Assembly: GCF_020382885.2 (NCBI RefSeq)
Contig: NC_058512.1
Span: 9,326,802 to 9,390,801 of the forward strand
Source of the DNA: Scatophagus argus
Taxonomy: Eukaryota > Chordata > Actinopteri > Scatophagidae
DNA length: 64,000 nt
Reading direction: 5' to 3'
This document shows, piece by piece, positions 12,901 through 24,759 of the stretch. Within the stretch, counting starts at the first letter, position 1. Each line of letters opens with the position of its first letter. Under the pieces are notes generated by a model. That model made no database searches, was not told the DNA's origin, and saw nothing but the letters and a program-made list of their open reading frames with translations. The position numbers and the translations under genes are program-made.

Positions 12901-15900
12901 AGAAAAAGCCATATCACCAGAGAAAGAGGAGGAAGTTCAGACAGTAGGCTGAGTAGTATGTCCTGGAGGATTTCCTCAGCATTGAGGAAGGAACAGTAAG
13001 GCAAGAAACGACGGGCCCAGCAGACAGCATCAACACAGGTAGATACCACTTCTGAACCACCAGGGATCTGAGGGACACAAATATACACAGATATATTTAT
13101 GGTGCATCAATGGCTAAGCACATTTATACAAAACAATCCAATACCTGTTCATCTCTACCACACTGTCTGGCAGCCAGATACTTCCTGCAGGAAATGGAAA
13201 GTTGGTCCCTGACATGAATCATCCAGCATAAACCACACAGCTCCCTGAAACAGACTTATAAGAAAAATACAGTTAATAGTTTTATCTAAAAGAGGATTAC
13301 TATGATATCCACACGTTTCTATGAGTGACTATCTTACTAATAGTTTGAATGGTCTCAGAGTCCAGGTGGCCATCTTTATTAGACCCCCGTCTGAAGAATC
13401 CACGACGGGTAACAAGCTTCATCAGGCCCTCTGGGAAAGCCTTTTCTTCTTCAGTGGCTGATGGATAGGAGTACTTTTTCTTGATCTGAAAACATAATAA
13501 CTGAACATAATTTCAAATTTCTTCTGTATTCTAATTTCTTATTTGTGCAAACCAAGGGCATCAACTTGCATTTGTAATGCATGAAATTGTTAACAAATTA
13601 ACAACGCGATCCTCAAAAGTCACCTATGTGAGCCAACTTGTTGATGTCTGAATAAACCAGTTAAAAACCTTCAGAAAAGTACCTTGTGCAACAGGTGCCT
13701 GGCACGATGCAGATGGCTGATGTACCACTGGGCAGCAGGATGGCAACAACGCGCAGATCTCAGAAGTAACAGCAATCTTTGGAGAACTCCAGACACTTTG
13801 TGACGTGATGCAACTTCTGCAAACTGCCCTACTGGCCCTGTTGGGTCCTAAACATGACACACACAACAGCTGATTATCAACTGGATATGTAAAAATAGTG
13901 TATATAAAAGCTGAGCTTCTATGTTATATACCTGTGTGTTGGGTGAAGGCTGAGGGCAATAAAGAGGTGGGGATGGAAGATACAGTCCACTGGGAACCAA
14001 GGTAGGCAGGGAAGAACACAAGTCTTTGGCTGTGTCCAGCAAGGAAGCCAAAGGTGAAGATACAACATTAACTCCTGCCATGACAGAGGCCTTCAGAACT
14101 TCCTGTATTGAAGCTTGTAACATGTCCCAGTCTTCTCCTTCCAAAGGGTCTAGTAAAAGGAGTTGAGGCAAAGTACAGATTAAAATCAAAGAGTTCGATG
14201 TGGGTTGTGGTCATATTACAGTTGTCAGGTCTCACCAACCTGTAAAGCTCATGTTACCATCCTTATTTCTGCACTCTCGGGAGTCAGACTTGTTGCCAAG
14301 AAGACACTCCAACTCAACCTGAAAAATGCTCTCTGGTTGTAAATCTGTTGGGAGGTGGAGCTCTCTCTTCCTTAGCTGAGTGAAGTCAAAGTGGTCAGCA
14401 CAGTAATTTGTATAGGCCAGGCTCAGAGAGGCCGCTGTCTTCCAGTCGCCGAGATGGTAAGCCAACCACACAGCCTCAGGAAGCAGACCCCCTAGCAAAA
14501 GAAGGTCCTGGGCATAGTCTACTGTCCATACTTCTGACAGCTGCTGTCGTCGCACCGCCCTAGAAACATCCTCCTGGCACAGTGGCACCAAGCGCCCCAC
14601 ACTAGGGGCTGAGAAAGTGCATGTCACCAAATAACAAGAACTATGAAGCAACAACCTTTTTAACTGACAAATAATTCTGGAAACACACCATGAGGTAGAT
14701 GGAGTGGAGGCAGAACGACTACATGATGAGGAGGTAGGATGTAAAGCGGTTGGTTTGTGAAATAAGAGGCCATGAATCTCCCCAGGGTCTGAACCACTGC
14801 ACAAGCTGCCTCACTGTGAAGGTCCACCGGCAGCCAAGGGCAAGGAAGAGAGTCTGCCGCAGAGCATATAAAGGCACAGTTAATTGCTAACAACTTAATT
14901 TCATAGTGTGGCACATTTGTCATTGTGCATAATTACTGAGACATAAAGGCATAAAGTCCTCATTTCCTTTTTCTACATTTATCAGATGATGTCTCTTCTG
15001 GATTTTATTGCCGAAATATAATTTGATTATATAATGTTGTCATGTTTAACTGTCTGCGCTGTATGCTTGTATTGTATATTTCCTACTTTGCATGTCTCTC
15101 ATATTACTCCTCTCAGCTTTTTATCCTTTGTTTTTATTGTTATAATAATGACTAACTTAACATTTGGCCCTTTAGCTTCTGGCTAGTACTGGTGCATTTA
15201 CTTTGATGTCAATTAATTTGCATTGTCCCTGTTATGAACAAATGAATAAACAAAACCTGAGCCTGACATATTGGGTTGCAAGTGGTGGACAGATCTGTTC
15301 TACATAGACAGAATGAAATAAAAGTAATACATTCAAACGCAACATACGATGCTGTTTAAAACTTCCACTAACTGACTAACAAGTGAAGCCAATCAAGACA
15401 TTGAGGAATCATTAACAATGGATGACCCTTAATGCAGGATATGTTCTTCTGGTGTCCAGCCCTCAGCAGGATCAGGTGGGCCATGTGGTCCCCAAACTCC
15501 TGGGCTTCTCTCAGACAGTACTGGGATAACAGGCTGTATAGGAGCGCCAGACAAAGCTGTGTCTCCTTGAAGACACTACGATCACTTCCTAACAGAAAGA
15601 CATAAGATTATCATTTCAGATTGAATGTGACAACATGGTGCACTTTAATGGACAAATAAAACTGTTTCTTACTTTTGTTACTCTCTTCACAAATTTGTGA
15701 CCGCCATGTATCGGCACTTATTGCGTACGAACCACACAGGAAAAGATGTTCACCTGTGGGGAGAAGAATGAAGAATTATTCAGACCTAACTCTTTGCTCC
15801 ATTTAAACAATTCTGTCTGACTGGAAAGTTAGACAAGCAGTCATTTTGCTACAGACCTGGGTAACTCAGCAGTTTAGGACCCTCCTCTAGCCTTTCGCCC

Positions 15901-18900
15901 GTAGACTGCAGAGCTCTTTGGATCTGGGACATGATGACAGACAACCGATGCTGTTCCTCCTTCCAACCATCACAGCCTTTAAAGCTATTCATTTCCTCAA
16001 TATACTGCTGGTTGATCTTGTAGACCCACTGCCATACCCCCAACAACCTGGCCAAAAAAGAAAATCACTCTTCCTTGATTGATTTTGAGACAGTTTTAAA
16101 TTTCAGCCAAGACATGACATTCAATGGCTGGCACTCACAACGGCAAACAAATTATTATATGCTCAACACTGCGACATACAAATCCAGGGAGATAGTCTGC
16201 ACCTGCTGGATGGTCGCTGAGGAACAGGTCGAGCCTGGTGTGCAAAACTGGATTTCTTTTCCATCTCATCCTGTAAGAGAGGCACATGGTGTACATCAGA
16301 AGGCCAGAGCTGTGGAGGCTGGGATTCCTTCTCTGCAGAGGACCAGACAGTTTTCTGCTGCAGGTTGTAGGTGTGATCAAGAGAATCGGAGACCTGCTGC
16401 AAGATAAGCAGGGCTGCGGATAGAGTGTGAGATGGTAACTGACAGTGGCCGGTCTGTTGGGACTCAGGGTGAGGGGTCAGCAGGAGGCGCATCAGTCGTT
16501 TGCTGAGCTCCACCACCAACCCCAGGCAGCGCGGACCATCTGTGTGAGCGCCATCCCAAGGAAGAAAAGAGAGAAGGGCTTTGAGAAGGTGCAGAAGGCA
16601 AGTAGAAACTAAAGTATTGTTTTTCTCTGCGTGGTCCATGGAGCTAGGAATTAAGCAGAGTAAAGCAGCAAATCGCACCACGCAACAGAGGGTATGCTTC
16701 AGCAAGAGAGCTCTGCTTTCCACAGTATTTCCTAGAGACATGCCAAAAGCCCAGGCTGTTAACAGCTTGCTTTGAATTTTGCCAAGTTCTCGAAGAAGAA
16801 GAGGAGTCTTTCTCCCTGTTTCAACAAAGTCCTGTTCATATTTTGGGCTGGTAACAAGTCCAGTGTCAGTCTGTGTGTCCAGGGCATGGAGTGTGTCAAA
16901 CATTGAGGCAAACTCGAGACGACCGCAATCCTCCAAATGAGAACCAGCAGGAGCAACATCTAAATCTGAGTCATCCTCAAAGAGCATCTAAGAAACCACA
17001 CAAACAAACATAAGGTTAAAGACAGATAATCTAGAGCAGCCATGACACATTATTACTCAGAGTAAATACATACACTACAGTAATTACATCAATTTCACTG
17101 TGAACAGTAACCCTGTCCATGTAAACAGAGAGCACTCCATTTGACAAGTTATAAGACAAAGGGATACAAAAATAGGATTGAAATGGGCAAGAAATCTGAA
17201 ATCTTTCATATCTGTTTCTTACCTTCATATAAATGTGATCACAGTCATTGTATATAGCCTGCATCAAACTCAGAATATATATTTCTAGGTCTTACTATTT
17301 AACTGACCTGCACTTTTTCAAGAATCTCCTTGGTACCACCCAATGTTCCCTGGTCCTGCAAGAAAAGTGGCAAACTGGATCTATCTGTGGCTGCTGAAAG
17401 GACAGAGCCTGTTGCTTCAGGCCCATGTGTAGCAGTGGGATTGAACACCTCAAGACTGCTGTCAAGATTCAGGCAAGATACGGACTCCAGCCATGCCCTC
17501 ACATGGATCTAAAAATAATGAATGTGAGGAAACCATATTGTAAATAATAGCCCTACAGAGAATACAATCAAAATCCAAAGCACAGTAAAATCCCTGTTCC
17601 CAATTGTAGAAGCCCCTGGTTTAGCACCTGCGATTTATCCAGTATCCGACTGGCCTTCTCAAGGTCCTTGCTTGTGTCCTTTAAAAGTGTTTTCAGAAAC
17701 AAGGCAGGGGTAGGCCTATCTAGCACCCTCATAACTGTGGCCATGTAGCCATCAGATACAATGAGATACAGCAGCCGAGGATGCCAGGTCACAGAATACC
17801 GCTGCCTGAAGACATCCTGTACAGACAAGCTAGAGCTGGACAGAGACACCTCCCCCATTCCCGCAGACACTGGCGGCCTACAGAGAGTGAAAAAACAGAA
17901 AACTTTAAATGACAAACATTATATTAGTGCTGAACCAGTTGCTGCATTTTAGACTGTTGGCACAAGACAACAAGATATATGAAGATGGCATCCTTGGCTT
18001 CAGAAAGCAGTAACAGGCAATTTAATTGTTTTATAGACAAAACAGTAAAGAGAGTAATCAAGAAAGTAATTATCAGATTACTGAACAGACGATAGAACAA
18101 AGGCAGTGACTTGGTTCTCGTGCTGAAAAGTGGATGCAAAGCAATCAATAGAAACTATGAGCACAGATGAGAGAGGAGAAATACAAATTAAGAATGTCAG
18201 CCCAAACAAATCAATAACTTGAAACAAGAGCGAATAAGAGATAAGCACTGTGTTTCAAATGTTTACCGGTAAGTAACGAGAGGATGCAGGGGGAGGAAGT
18301 GTGCAGGCCCAAAGTCCACACTGCAACCACAGCTCGTTAGAGTGAGAAGCCCCCCAAGACGAGAAACCATAAGAAGGGAGCCTCTCTTCAGAACACAGGC
18401 CAGGAAAAGGCCGCCCGGTGACCAGCTCACACTGCCCACCCAGTATGACCTGAAGATGCATAAGGTCCATTCTTAAATAAATAAACACTGTTCATCAAAG
18501 GTTTAAAAGTAGCTCTAATGTCATGCTTGCAACATGCTTTAGTTGCAATAATCTCCTGGTGTTTACCAACCAACCACAACACCATATTTGTCCATTTTTT
18601 TTATCTATGTATACTGTACCTTATGTATTTAGAGGGGATTTTCATTTTCTTGCTTCCACATCCTCCGAGGCCACTTGATATTGAGACAAAATTCTGTGTG
18701 CTCACAAAGAGTACCTGTGTAGCCTGCATTCAACAACAGGAAATACAAATCTTTATTCACATTTCTACAGAGAAAAAAAAAAAAAAAAAAAACGATAAGA
18801 GGCCAAACGCTAACCTTAGGCTGTCTCTGGTTTATTATGATGGCTAACAGTCGGCCATCAGGGGAGAAGGCTGGCACCAAGGCCCCTCTGGACTTCACTG

Positions 18901-20165
18901 GTTGGCAAGGTGGGGTGAGACGAGACATAGGGTATGTCTTGGTGGCCCACTGTACGCTGTATCCCAGAGAACTAAAAACAGAAATGCGCACTTTTAACCA
19001 CAGTAAATCCCACTGAGAGTTCTGTCTGTTTCATAGACCTGTTCACTCACCCCACTCTCACTTGACCCTCTACCCACTGAATTTTCAGGCAGGTGATGAT
19101 TAGCCTCTTCCCAGATGTGAAAATAAATGCTGATAAACAGGCATCACCCATAACCTAAGGGAGTTTGAAGAAGAATAAGATGTAAGAAATGCTGTGTAGG
19201 TCTGTAATTAAATGGAAACCGACACAATACGTTAAATATGTAATCTATACAGCATAGAGACCTCTGTTCTGATGAAGATGGTGTGTAGAGATGCTTCTTT
19301 GTCTTGTGAAGAAGGCAGAACAGAGTCTTCAAGGGGGCATATCTCCGCCCACTGTCCCTTGACTCTGCCATCTCGTACCAAAGTCAGGTCCCTGACATCC
19401 ATACACTCCCACAGGAACACTTTCCCTGTTATGGCTACCAGGAGTGCACGCATTCCATCCCCTGAAACCTGGAGTGACAGTCGTGTGGTATTCCCTGTGA
19501 GAACACACATGCATCCATGGTCTGAAGAATTGCCATTTCATTTAAATGCAACAACAGGAATAAGAATCCTCTATGAACAACTCAAATTAAAAGCAAAGAT
19601 CTGCTCACAGTTGAGAGAATAGAAGTGAACTGTGCATACCTTGAACAGCAGTTATCACATGAACTACTTCTGGAACCGCTGCAACAGTTTTCAACAAATC
19701 TTTATCTCTGTTCCACAGAAACAGTTCTCCTGAGACCATAAGTCCACAAAGCCACATACCTGAAAAACAGCAAGAGACAAGTAAGGTATTCACACAACTG
19801 ACAGACGAAAAGTGCTTTGCTTTGAGTTTACAAATTAAATTCACCATTGTCCGATGAAGCCATGGTCACCACACTGTTGAGCAAAGGATGGAGTTTAGGA
19901 GTCCTCTTCTTGGTGCGACCTGACACCATGTTGATCTCACTGATCCGTTTGTCATCTAACAGGAACACAGACTCCTTCTCCTGACGTGTGACACGACACA
20001 GGGTCACAGTCATGTTCTTATAACAAGGACAGCAAAGCTTTGGTTTCATCGGCTGAAATGTTTTCTTTACATCACTGTCCTCACCTTCCCAAGCCAGCAG
20101 AACCGCGGCCATGGTTTCTTCCGTTTGATGCTGGATGACAAAACAACTTCCAACTTTAGCTCCAT
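3677..20165 (-). CDS. cplane1: Ciliogenesis and planar polarity effector 1 (Joubert syndrome 17 protein), complete
   Basis: I could join 48 coding exons with consistent phases to 9,813 bases, or 3,270 amino acids plus stop; human CPLANE1 is about 3,200. The protein starts MELKLEVVLSSSIKRKKPWP, close to the human start. The N-terminal third reads as a WD40-like propeller (SVFLLDDKRISEIN, GELFLWN, SRGALVPAFSPDGRLLA, YLIVSDGYMATVMR). The middle has long helical blocks (CGRLEFASMFDTLHA, VWTVDYAQDLLLLGGLLPEA, VVGTWEFELEDEEYLNFLEL). The C-terminal half is low in complexity, with charged helices near the end. CPLANE1 is the large subunit of the CPLANE complex with INTU, FUZ and WDPCP, which recruits intraflagellar transport-A proteins to the ciliary base; loss in people causes Joubert and oral-facial-digital VI syndromes. 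The gene is compact, about 16.5 kb. Exon coordinates are given in the block entries below. Two introns (30 and 31) need GC donors. Confidence 0.96.
7004..10413 (-). CDS. cplane1: cplane1 coding exons 26-36: low-complexity region
   Basis: Exons: 10334-10413, 10178-10242, 9705-9954, 9248-9622, 8490-9143, 8213-8394, 8050-8134, 7889-7967, 7416-7550, 7182-7244, 7004-7089. They cover residues of about 1936 to 2620. The sequence is poorly conserved and rich in Pro, Ser and Gln (for example ALPVHNNISVASQTQARVPS and TQTPAPTEGLRLLHFQPVQP), so it was joined on splice phase and open frame. Exons 30 and 31 have no usable GT donor before an in-frame stop. GC donors at 8488-8489 (ATG|GCAAGC) and 8211-8212 (GAG|GCAATC) keep the frame into MLPLAASSAQTTHLISMDEL and into RQKRREKARRAGKTEVTFRP. 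These boundaries are inferred and less sure than the rest. Confidence 0.8.
10513..14149 (-). CDS. cplane1: cplane1 coding exons 17-25: central conserved region
   Basis: Exons: 13932-14149, 13683-13847, 13338-13485, 13145-13254, 12918-13067, 12722-12833, 12215-12530, 11017-12129, 10513-10664. They cover residues of about 1108 to 1935. Landmarks are IQEVLKASVMAGVNVVSS and LYLPSPPLYCPQP (17), CFRELCGLCWMIHVRDQLS (20), LPYCSFLNAEEILQDILLSL (21), RVPLREKYNSLLQRLRQCSV (22) and VVGTWEFELEDEEYLNFLEL (24). Exon 20 uses the acceptor at 13255-13256, which restores the conserved ICFREL; the nearer CAG (13245-13247) would break frame. Exon 24 is the largest coding exon (1,113 bases). Its donor is GTGAGT at 11015-11016; the overlapping GT two bases earlier would break the frame into DSHTDEPDEL of exon 25. 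Exon 23 ends in a basic and acidic stretch. Confidence 0.92.
10665..11016 (-). other. cplane1 intron 24
   Basis: This is a 352-base intron between the large exon 24 and exon 25. It starts GTGAGT on the minus strand and ends in a pyrimidine-rich CAG. It is AT-rich and shows no further exon or repeat that I recognise. Confidence 0.6.
14240..17877 (-). CDS. cplane1: cplane1 coding exons 9-16: end of propeller and first helical region
   Basis: Exons: 17628-17877, 17308-17508, 16203-16987, 15857-16047, 15673-15753, 15427-15588, 14689-14853, 14240-14608. They code residues of about 373 to 1107. Landmarks are VFRQRYSVTWHPRLLYLIVS in exon 9, CGRLEFASMFDTLHALDTQT in the large exon 11, GRFMASYFTNQPLYILPPHH in exon 15 and VWTVDYAQDLLLLGGLLPEA in exon 16. 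For exon 16 the donor at 14239 (GTTGGT) is preferred over the better-looking GTGAG four bases on, because only the former keeps frame into FTDP of exon 17. The donor of exon 14 (15426, GTCATC) is weak but fits phase. The C-terminal part of this block is rich in leucine and reads as alpha-helical. Confidence 0.9.
14990..15257 (+). mobile_element. 3' tail of a non-LTR retrotransposon-like element in cplane1 intron 14
   Basis: The intron between cplane1 exons 14 and 15 (14854-15426) contains a stretch that ends gcattgtccctgttatgaa followed by a short A-rich (AAATGAATAAAC) tail. The phrase 'ctagtactggtgcatttact...gatgtcaattaatttgcattgtccctg' resembles the 3' ends of L2/Maui-type elements common in teleosts. 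It is on the opposite strand to cplane1. No reverse transcriptase coding is present, so it is a dead 5'-truncated copy. The family assignment rests on memory alone. Confidence 0.45.
18267..20165 (-). CDS. cplane1: cplane1 coding exons 1-8: start and first part of the propeller
   Basis: Exons (minus strand): 20085-20165, 19845-19980, 19640-19759, 19262-19494, 19051-19154, 18815-18971, 18620-18723, 18267-18449. They code residues 1 to about 372. The start at 20165 was chosen because the frame ATGGAGCTAAAG gives MELKLEVVLSSSIKRKKPWP and ends in WLGK at a GTGAGG donor (20084). A longer open frame across the same bases (378 bases, in a different register) gives no CPLANE1-like sequence before residue 28. 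The first coding intron is only 104 bases (19981-20084). Exon 2 carries ESVFLLDDKRISEINMVSGR, exon 4 GKVFLWE, exon 6 CQPVKSRGALVPAFSPDG, and exon 8 SYWVGSVSWSPGGLFLACVL; all match the human order of motifs. Confidence 0.93.
18773..18792 (+). repeat. A20 homopolymer in cplane1 intron 6
   Basis: Twenty consecutive A (T on the coding strand) lie between exons 6 and 7, upstream of the exon 7 acceptor. Confidence 0.9.
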
Positions 20166-20422
20166 GTTGAATAGACAGCATCGGTTCCTCCTCTTGCAAG
20201 TGCACTCTAACAAGAGTTAATCACGGGATCCCAATAGACAAACAAGGCGACAGAACATGAAACCTATGGGTTAGTTGACAAGCAGCCTGTTTTATTATGC
20301 TTTAAACAATCCTATTAGCACACTAGTTAGAAGAATTGTTATCAAATGTTCCATGAAATCGTTATATTTTTACAGAGAGTGATGCGTGCTGAGAGTGTTT
20401 GAACACCCAAGGATAATCATAC

Positions 20423-20500
20423 CGTAAACTAGCGTTAGCTCCCTAGCTAATTTTGCGTACTGCGGGGAGCGTTCGTCCCGAAAAAGCCAAACATGAGCAC
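20423..20500 (-). other. Candidate non-coding first exon and promoter of cplane1
   Basis: The ATG exon seems to have an acceptor just upstream (ttgttag at about 20210-20216, minus strand), so the 5' UTR is probably split. A good donor (TACG|GTATGA) lies at 20421-20422. Upstream of it on the minus strand is a locally CpG-rich stretch (gggacgaacgctccccgcag) that would suit a transcription start. The right limit is a guess; no TATA box is seen. Confidence 0.4.
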
Positions 20501-22087
20501 TTCAGCAACAGTGGTTATAGTCGCATGTTACGCCCACATCATTTTGTTACGAAACTGTTAACATAACTACAATATTATATGTTATACAGCAGCTAAACAT
20601 GAAATATTTCGAAACTCCCTCCGCTTCAGCAACCAGAACTGCTTCCCATGATCCTCTTGGAGGAAGCCTCAACTGGTTGCCGTAGGAACGTAGATGTAGC
20701 CAACGCCTTATGGGAAATAATGGGATTTCTTCTTTGAAAGCCACGACCTATGACACAAACCCCCACAATAAATAACTGTTTATTTCATTTGTAGAGTGCA
20801 TTTGGTGTGATTGATTGGGCATTTTGTTGGCACTCCGTTATATTGCAGCAACTGGGAGCCACTTGAATTGGTTGCCGTTTTGTTTCCTAGATTGCCACGG
20901 TCAGTGCATGTGAAAAGGACGCAAGGATTCCTTACAACATCCATATCGAAGAGTTTCGGAGTATGGAAGGTTTTTTTCTTGGTTGTTTGTTTGCTTCTTG
21001 GGTTTGATTTCTAATATGAGCCACACACATACATTCAGAGCCAGGGACAAAAGGGGGAAAAAAGAGCCCCCAGAAAGTTTGAGGACACGGCCTGTCAAAA
21101 CAGCTCTAGAAAGGGGTGCACAAACAGGATGAATAAAGCTGTATGAATGTGTAGTGCACCACACATTTACACAAGCCTCACAATGTTGATGCATAAAAAT
21201 AAAAAACTTCAATCCTTATTGTCAGTATATTTTTACATACACTGGCATACTTTTGCCAGCAGGTGGCAATGCTACAACACAACTTCTAAGTATGTGTACT
21301 CAGCACAGCAAAGTGTTTTTGAGTTTGCATGAAAGTCAGTTCTGACTGGAGCAGAAGAGATCATTGCGGCAGATAAACGGTGGCATAAGAGGTTTTTTGT
21401 ACTTTGTCTCGGCTATTGCAGATATGCCACTACAAGGTTAATTTTGTCTGAGAAAAATGGCTATCTATTAACTATCTGAATGTTTGTGTGCAGTAAGTGC
21501 TCTTTTTCACTATTAACGTGCTTTGCGGTTGTGTGAACTCTTAAGCAATAAGGTTCCTTATTGGTTTGTTACAGAGAGTTATTAGGTTTGCCCCCAGGCC
21601 CCTGCTGGTATTTAATTACCCTTGCACTCTCTCCTTTTCATCATGATGGAGATGACAGCCGCCATTGCCAATAGGTGAAAGAGGAGACTTCAGCAGACCT
21701 TAATTGGTTCATTTGCCTCTGACTGCCAGGCACAGATGGAGCTCTTTATTACTGTCAGTTCCAGGTTCATTCTGCTCTGATGAGAACTGTCTTAAGAGGG
21801 AGGGCTTGACATCAGATAAGGACATGATGACATGGCCAAAGCAGAATGATAATCAGGATGGGCGTTGTTCAAGAAATAGTCACAGCCCCATACGGACTTT
21901 GTACATTCATAATGTGAGCTTACCCATTCTTTGTCACCAGTTTGTTATGTTGTTTTAATAGAGTAAAACTATACCATACCATTGTCATGTTTATGAGTTT
22001 CTTGGAAAAATCTGGCTGGAACCTGTGATCCAGTTGTATTCCATCAGTCCATTCCTCAAAAAGGCTTTTTATATACACTTACAGCTT

Positions 22088-22090
<3 letters not shown>

Positions 22091-22146
<56 letters not shown>
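22091..22146 (+). repeat. (GT)28 microsatellite
   Basis: Fifty-six bases of uninterrupted GT dinucleotide. Confidence 0.98.
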
Positions 22147-22147
<1 letters not shown>

Positions 22148-23244
22148 GATGCACAAATCAGCCTGTTGTTGAGATATTAAAGTCCCTCTGCATGTGTTTA
22201 TTTCTCTGAATATCATTTCATTGTAAAAGGTCTTTACTCATACACCAGCCAAATATGGCATAACTGATGAGTACATCACAAAAACAAGCCACACACAAGC
22301 TTATGAATGACCATACAAAGTGGTTGTTTGTATAAAAACATTACATTACGTAACAAGTTAATGAATGCACAAACACTTTTATTTGATATCTGATATTAAA
22401 GCCATTTTAGCTTTTGCATTTTTCTCTGATAAAAAATAAAAAGAAATCACATTAGCATAAAAGACCATTAGCTAATTGCATCACTGAATGTCAGTAAACT
22501 GCATCTTGGTCGAAATCTTGTCTTTAGCTATTAATCAGTGATCATAAGACATAAATACATTAAGACCAAAGCATATCTGTAAATCACTCAACACCGTGTT
22601 TACATCAGAAAGAGAAAGGAGGTCTTCTCTGTAATTATTATGCAGTTACTATTTGTTTGAATGCCCTCTCAGCATAGCATGCCAGCACATAAGGGGTTGG
22701 TTGGATCAGGATTTTTTGGATGATCCTCATGCAAACTGAGGAACAGATCACAGAGATTTTATCATGTGTTTGACCACACTGGACCAGCATGACAGGCTAG
22801 TGGACTCCTTTTACGTTCTTATAGACTGAATAGCCATTATAACAATGTGCGTTTAACTCGAGGAATATAACCCATCTACATCTTCAGTGTTCAATACAGA
22901 GACATTAGTTGGCATGGTAACCTCATTTGCCATCTGCAGGCCTCATTCATACTGAAAAATGACACCCAGGAAGCTGTAAAGAAACAATTCAATATTCTTT
23001 CTCACAGCAACAGTGGGCCACTATGTCTGCTGGTTTTCATCATCACGTTGGTTAGGGAGATTTAGTGCTGTGAAGAGTGCAGCGTTGTATGTCTAATATT
23101 GATAAATGGCTGATCAAAGTCTGATTGAGCATTTGAGGATGAAAAATTTAAAAAAAATTTATGCTGTGCTGTTTCCATCTGTTAGGTATTAAGGATCTGA
23201 GGTCACAGATGATTTATCTGAGGGTGGCTCAATAAAGCCGATTT

Positions 23245-23480
23245 GAAGGAATAGTTCACCATTTTCAGAAATACACATTTGTTTTAGTGCTGAGAGTTAG
23301 TTCATGAGATCAGTACCACTCATATCTGTCAGTTAAATATGAAGCTACAGCCTGCAGAAAGCCAGCTTAGTTTAGCATGAAGACTCGCTCTTTCCAGTGG
23401 CAGTTTGTTAAACAGAAAAATGATAAGTTGTAGTTTCGGGGAGGGTTATGTACAAGACTATTTCAGTGACTTTATTGACC
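23245..23480 (+). repeat. Degenerate percomorph interspersed repeat ('ggaatagttc' family)
   Basis: The stretch opens gaaggaatagttcaccattt, continues with ataccactcatat-like and aaatatgaagctacagcc-like words and taagttgtagtttcggg, and ends gttatgtacaagactatttc. I recognise the order of these words from a very common percomorph dispersed repeat. This copy has point changes and probable deletions. The class (SINE or other non-autonomous element) is not certain. Confidence 0.65.
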
Positions 23481-24054
23481 GTGACAACAAGACCCCAGGG
23501 ACAAGAAATGATCCCGGCCAAGAACTTGTCCCACACATTATACCCTTACTGGCTTTCTTGTGGAGGCAGGATTCCCAAAATGTCATAACTGTTCACAGCA
23601 GACATTTTTACTTATTCACATTTAGGAGAAGCACAGGTGTTACACTGCTGTGAAATTTCGTGCAAACAATTTGTGACAAGTGCTTGTCCTCAGATATTTC
23701 AAACCTGAGAGACAGGACTCTTAGTAAAATTAGTTCTGTGTTTGCCATCAGGGCACATTAGATAAGATCATTTGCATGGGAAAGGTTTTCCTGTGCATTT
23801 TTAAAGATTGTTTTGTCTGTTATGCTGTTGCCTCCGAGTAAAACCTTTATTTGCCTCAGATGGCAAATAGTAACTTGTTGACTTAAAGCCAGGTGCTAAT
23901 TCAGTGCTTTTATGAGGGTACATTTTGTGCTGTCGCTGTGCTGGATTGCATCAGCTCCACACTGACTGACCAACTGAAAATAAGTTGGAAATAACCAGAA
24001 TAACCAGAGATGGATGCTTTAACAGGGCTCATAAAAGGAGGAAATATTTAGCAT

Positions 24055-24180
24055 ATTTTATATACTTACTTGAGTTTTTTCATTTTGTGTTACATTATAT
24101 TTCTGCTTCACCACACTGCATAAGGTTATACTCTACTTTCATGTCCACTACATTTATTACAGAACTTACAGTAGCTTGGC
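24055..24180 (+). repeat. Degenerate 'tacttgagt...tccactacattta' interspersed repeat
   Basis: Words such as tacttacttgagttttttca, ttctgcttcac and tgtccactacatttatta occur in the order known from a common fish dispersed repeat (typical form: tactttactggagtattt...ttctactccactacattt). It seems to belong to the same family as 1932-2024. Class unknown. Confidence 0.5.
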
Positions 24181-24759
24181 ATAGTTACTGAACAAATATA
24201 GATTTTACAGGCAAAGCATCTGGTGAACTTGTAAAATATGGTGATTTTTTTAAAGACTGAACTACCCAGCAGTAAGTATAAGCCTTGACAAACATGAAAA
24301 ATGTGTATATAATATTATGTTTATGGCAGTATATCACTCTGGATGGGGAATTGTAGACTTAACCACTATTACTTTCACTATTTTGCATTTAATGGAGGAT
24401 TTCACATGTAGATAACTTATTTTATAAATATAATGTACTAATAGTCTACTACTTTTATGTCATCAAAAATCAGCCTTTTCCCTTTCTAACCCCATGCGAT
24501 GCAGCTTTTCCTTCACTTCTGCACGCCCGATCCAATTAAGATTTAATTTAAGCACTGATTGGCTGAGAGTTAGAAACACATTTACTGCGCACACCGGGTG
24601 TGTGGCCTTCTTCTTCCACCAGACTTACAAGGACGAAGATAGACCAAAAAACTTGCATTTGTTTTGGGTAAATACATCAGACGTCTTCCCCTTTAAATCT
24701 TTCCGCGGAACAGCAACGTGCTTACTTTGACGGGTTTGGCATCACGGCAGTGGCCGCCT

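Larger units (their letters stand above)
20501..24750. other. Intergenic DNA between cplane1 and fam222a
   Basis: I find no coding exon here. ORFs of 60 to 100 codons show no family likeness and no splice context. The stretch holds a (GT)28 microsatellite and two worn dispersed repeats listed separately. It is where the cplane1-wdr70 block meets the fam222a-gltp-git2 block. Confidence 0.6.

Noticed and set aside
19828..20205. 125-codon open frame as the first exon of cplane1
   Set aside because: Its first 75 codons do not resemble CPLANE1. Another register of the same bases gives the conserved N-terminus and proper splice sites, so most of this frame is intron read-through.
22091..22146. GT tract as a CRISPR-like or functional tandem array
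   Set aside because: It is a plain dinucleotide microsatellite with no spacers.
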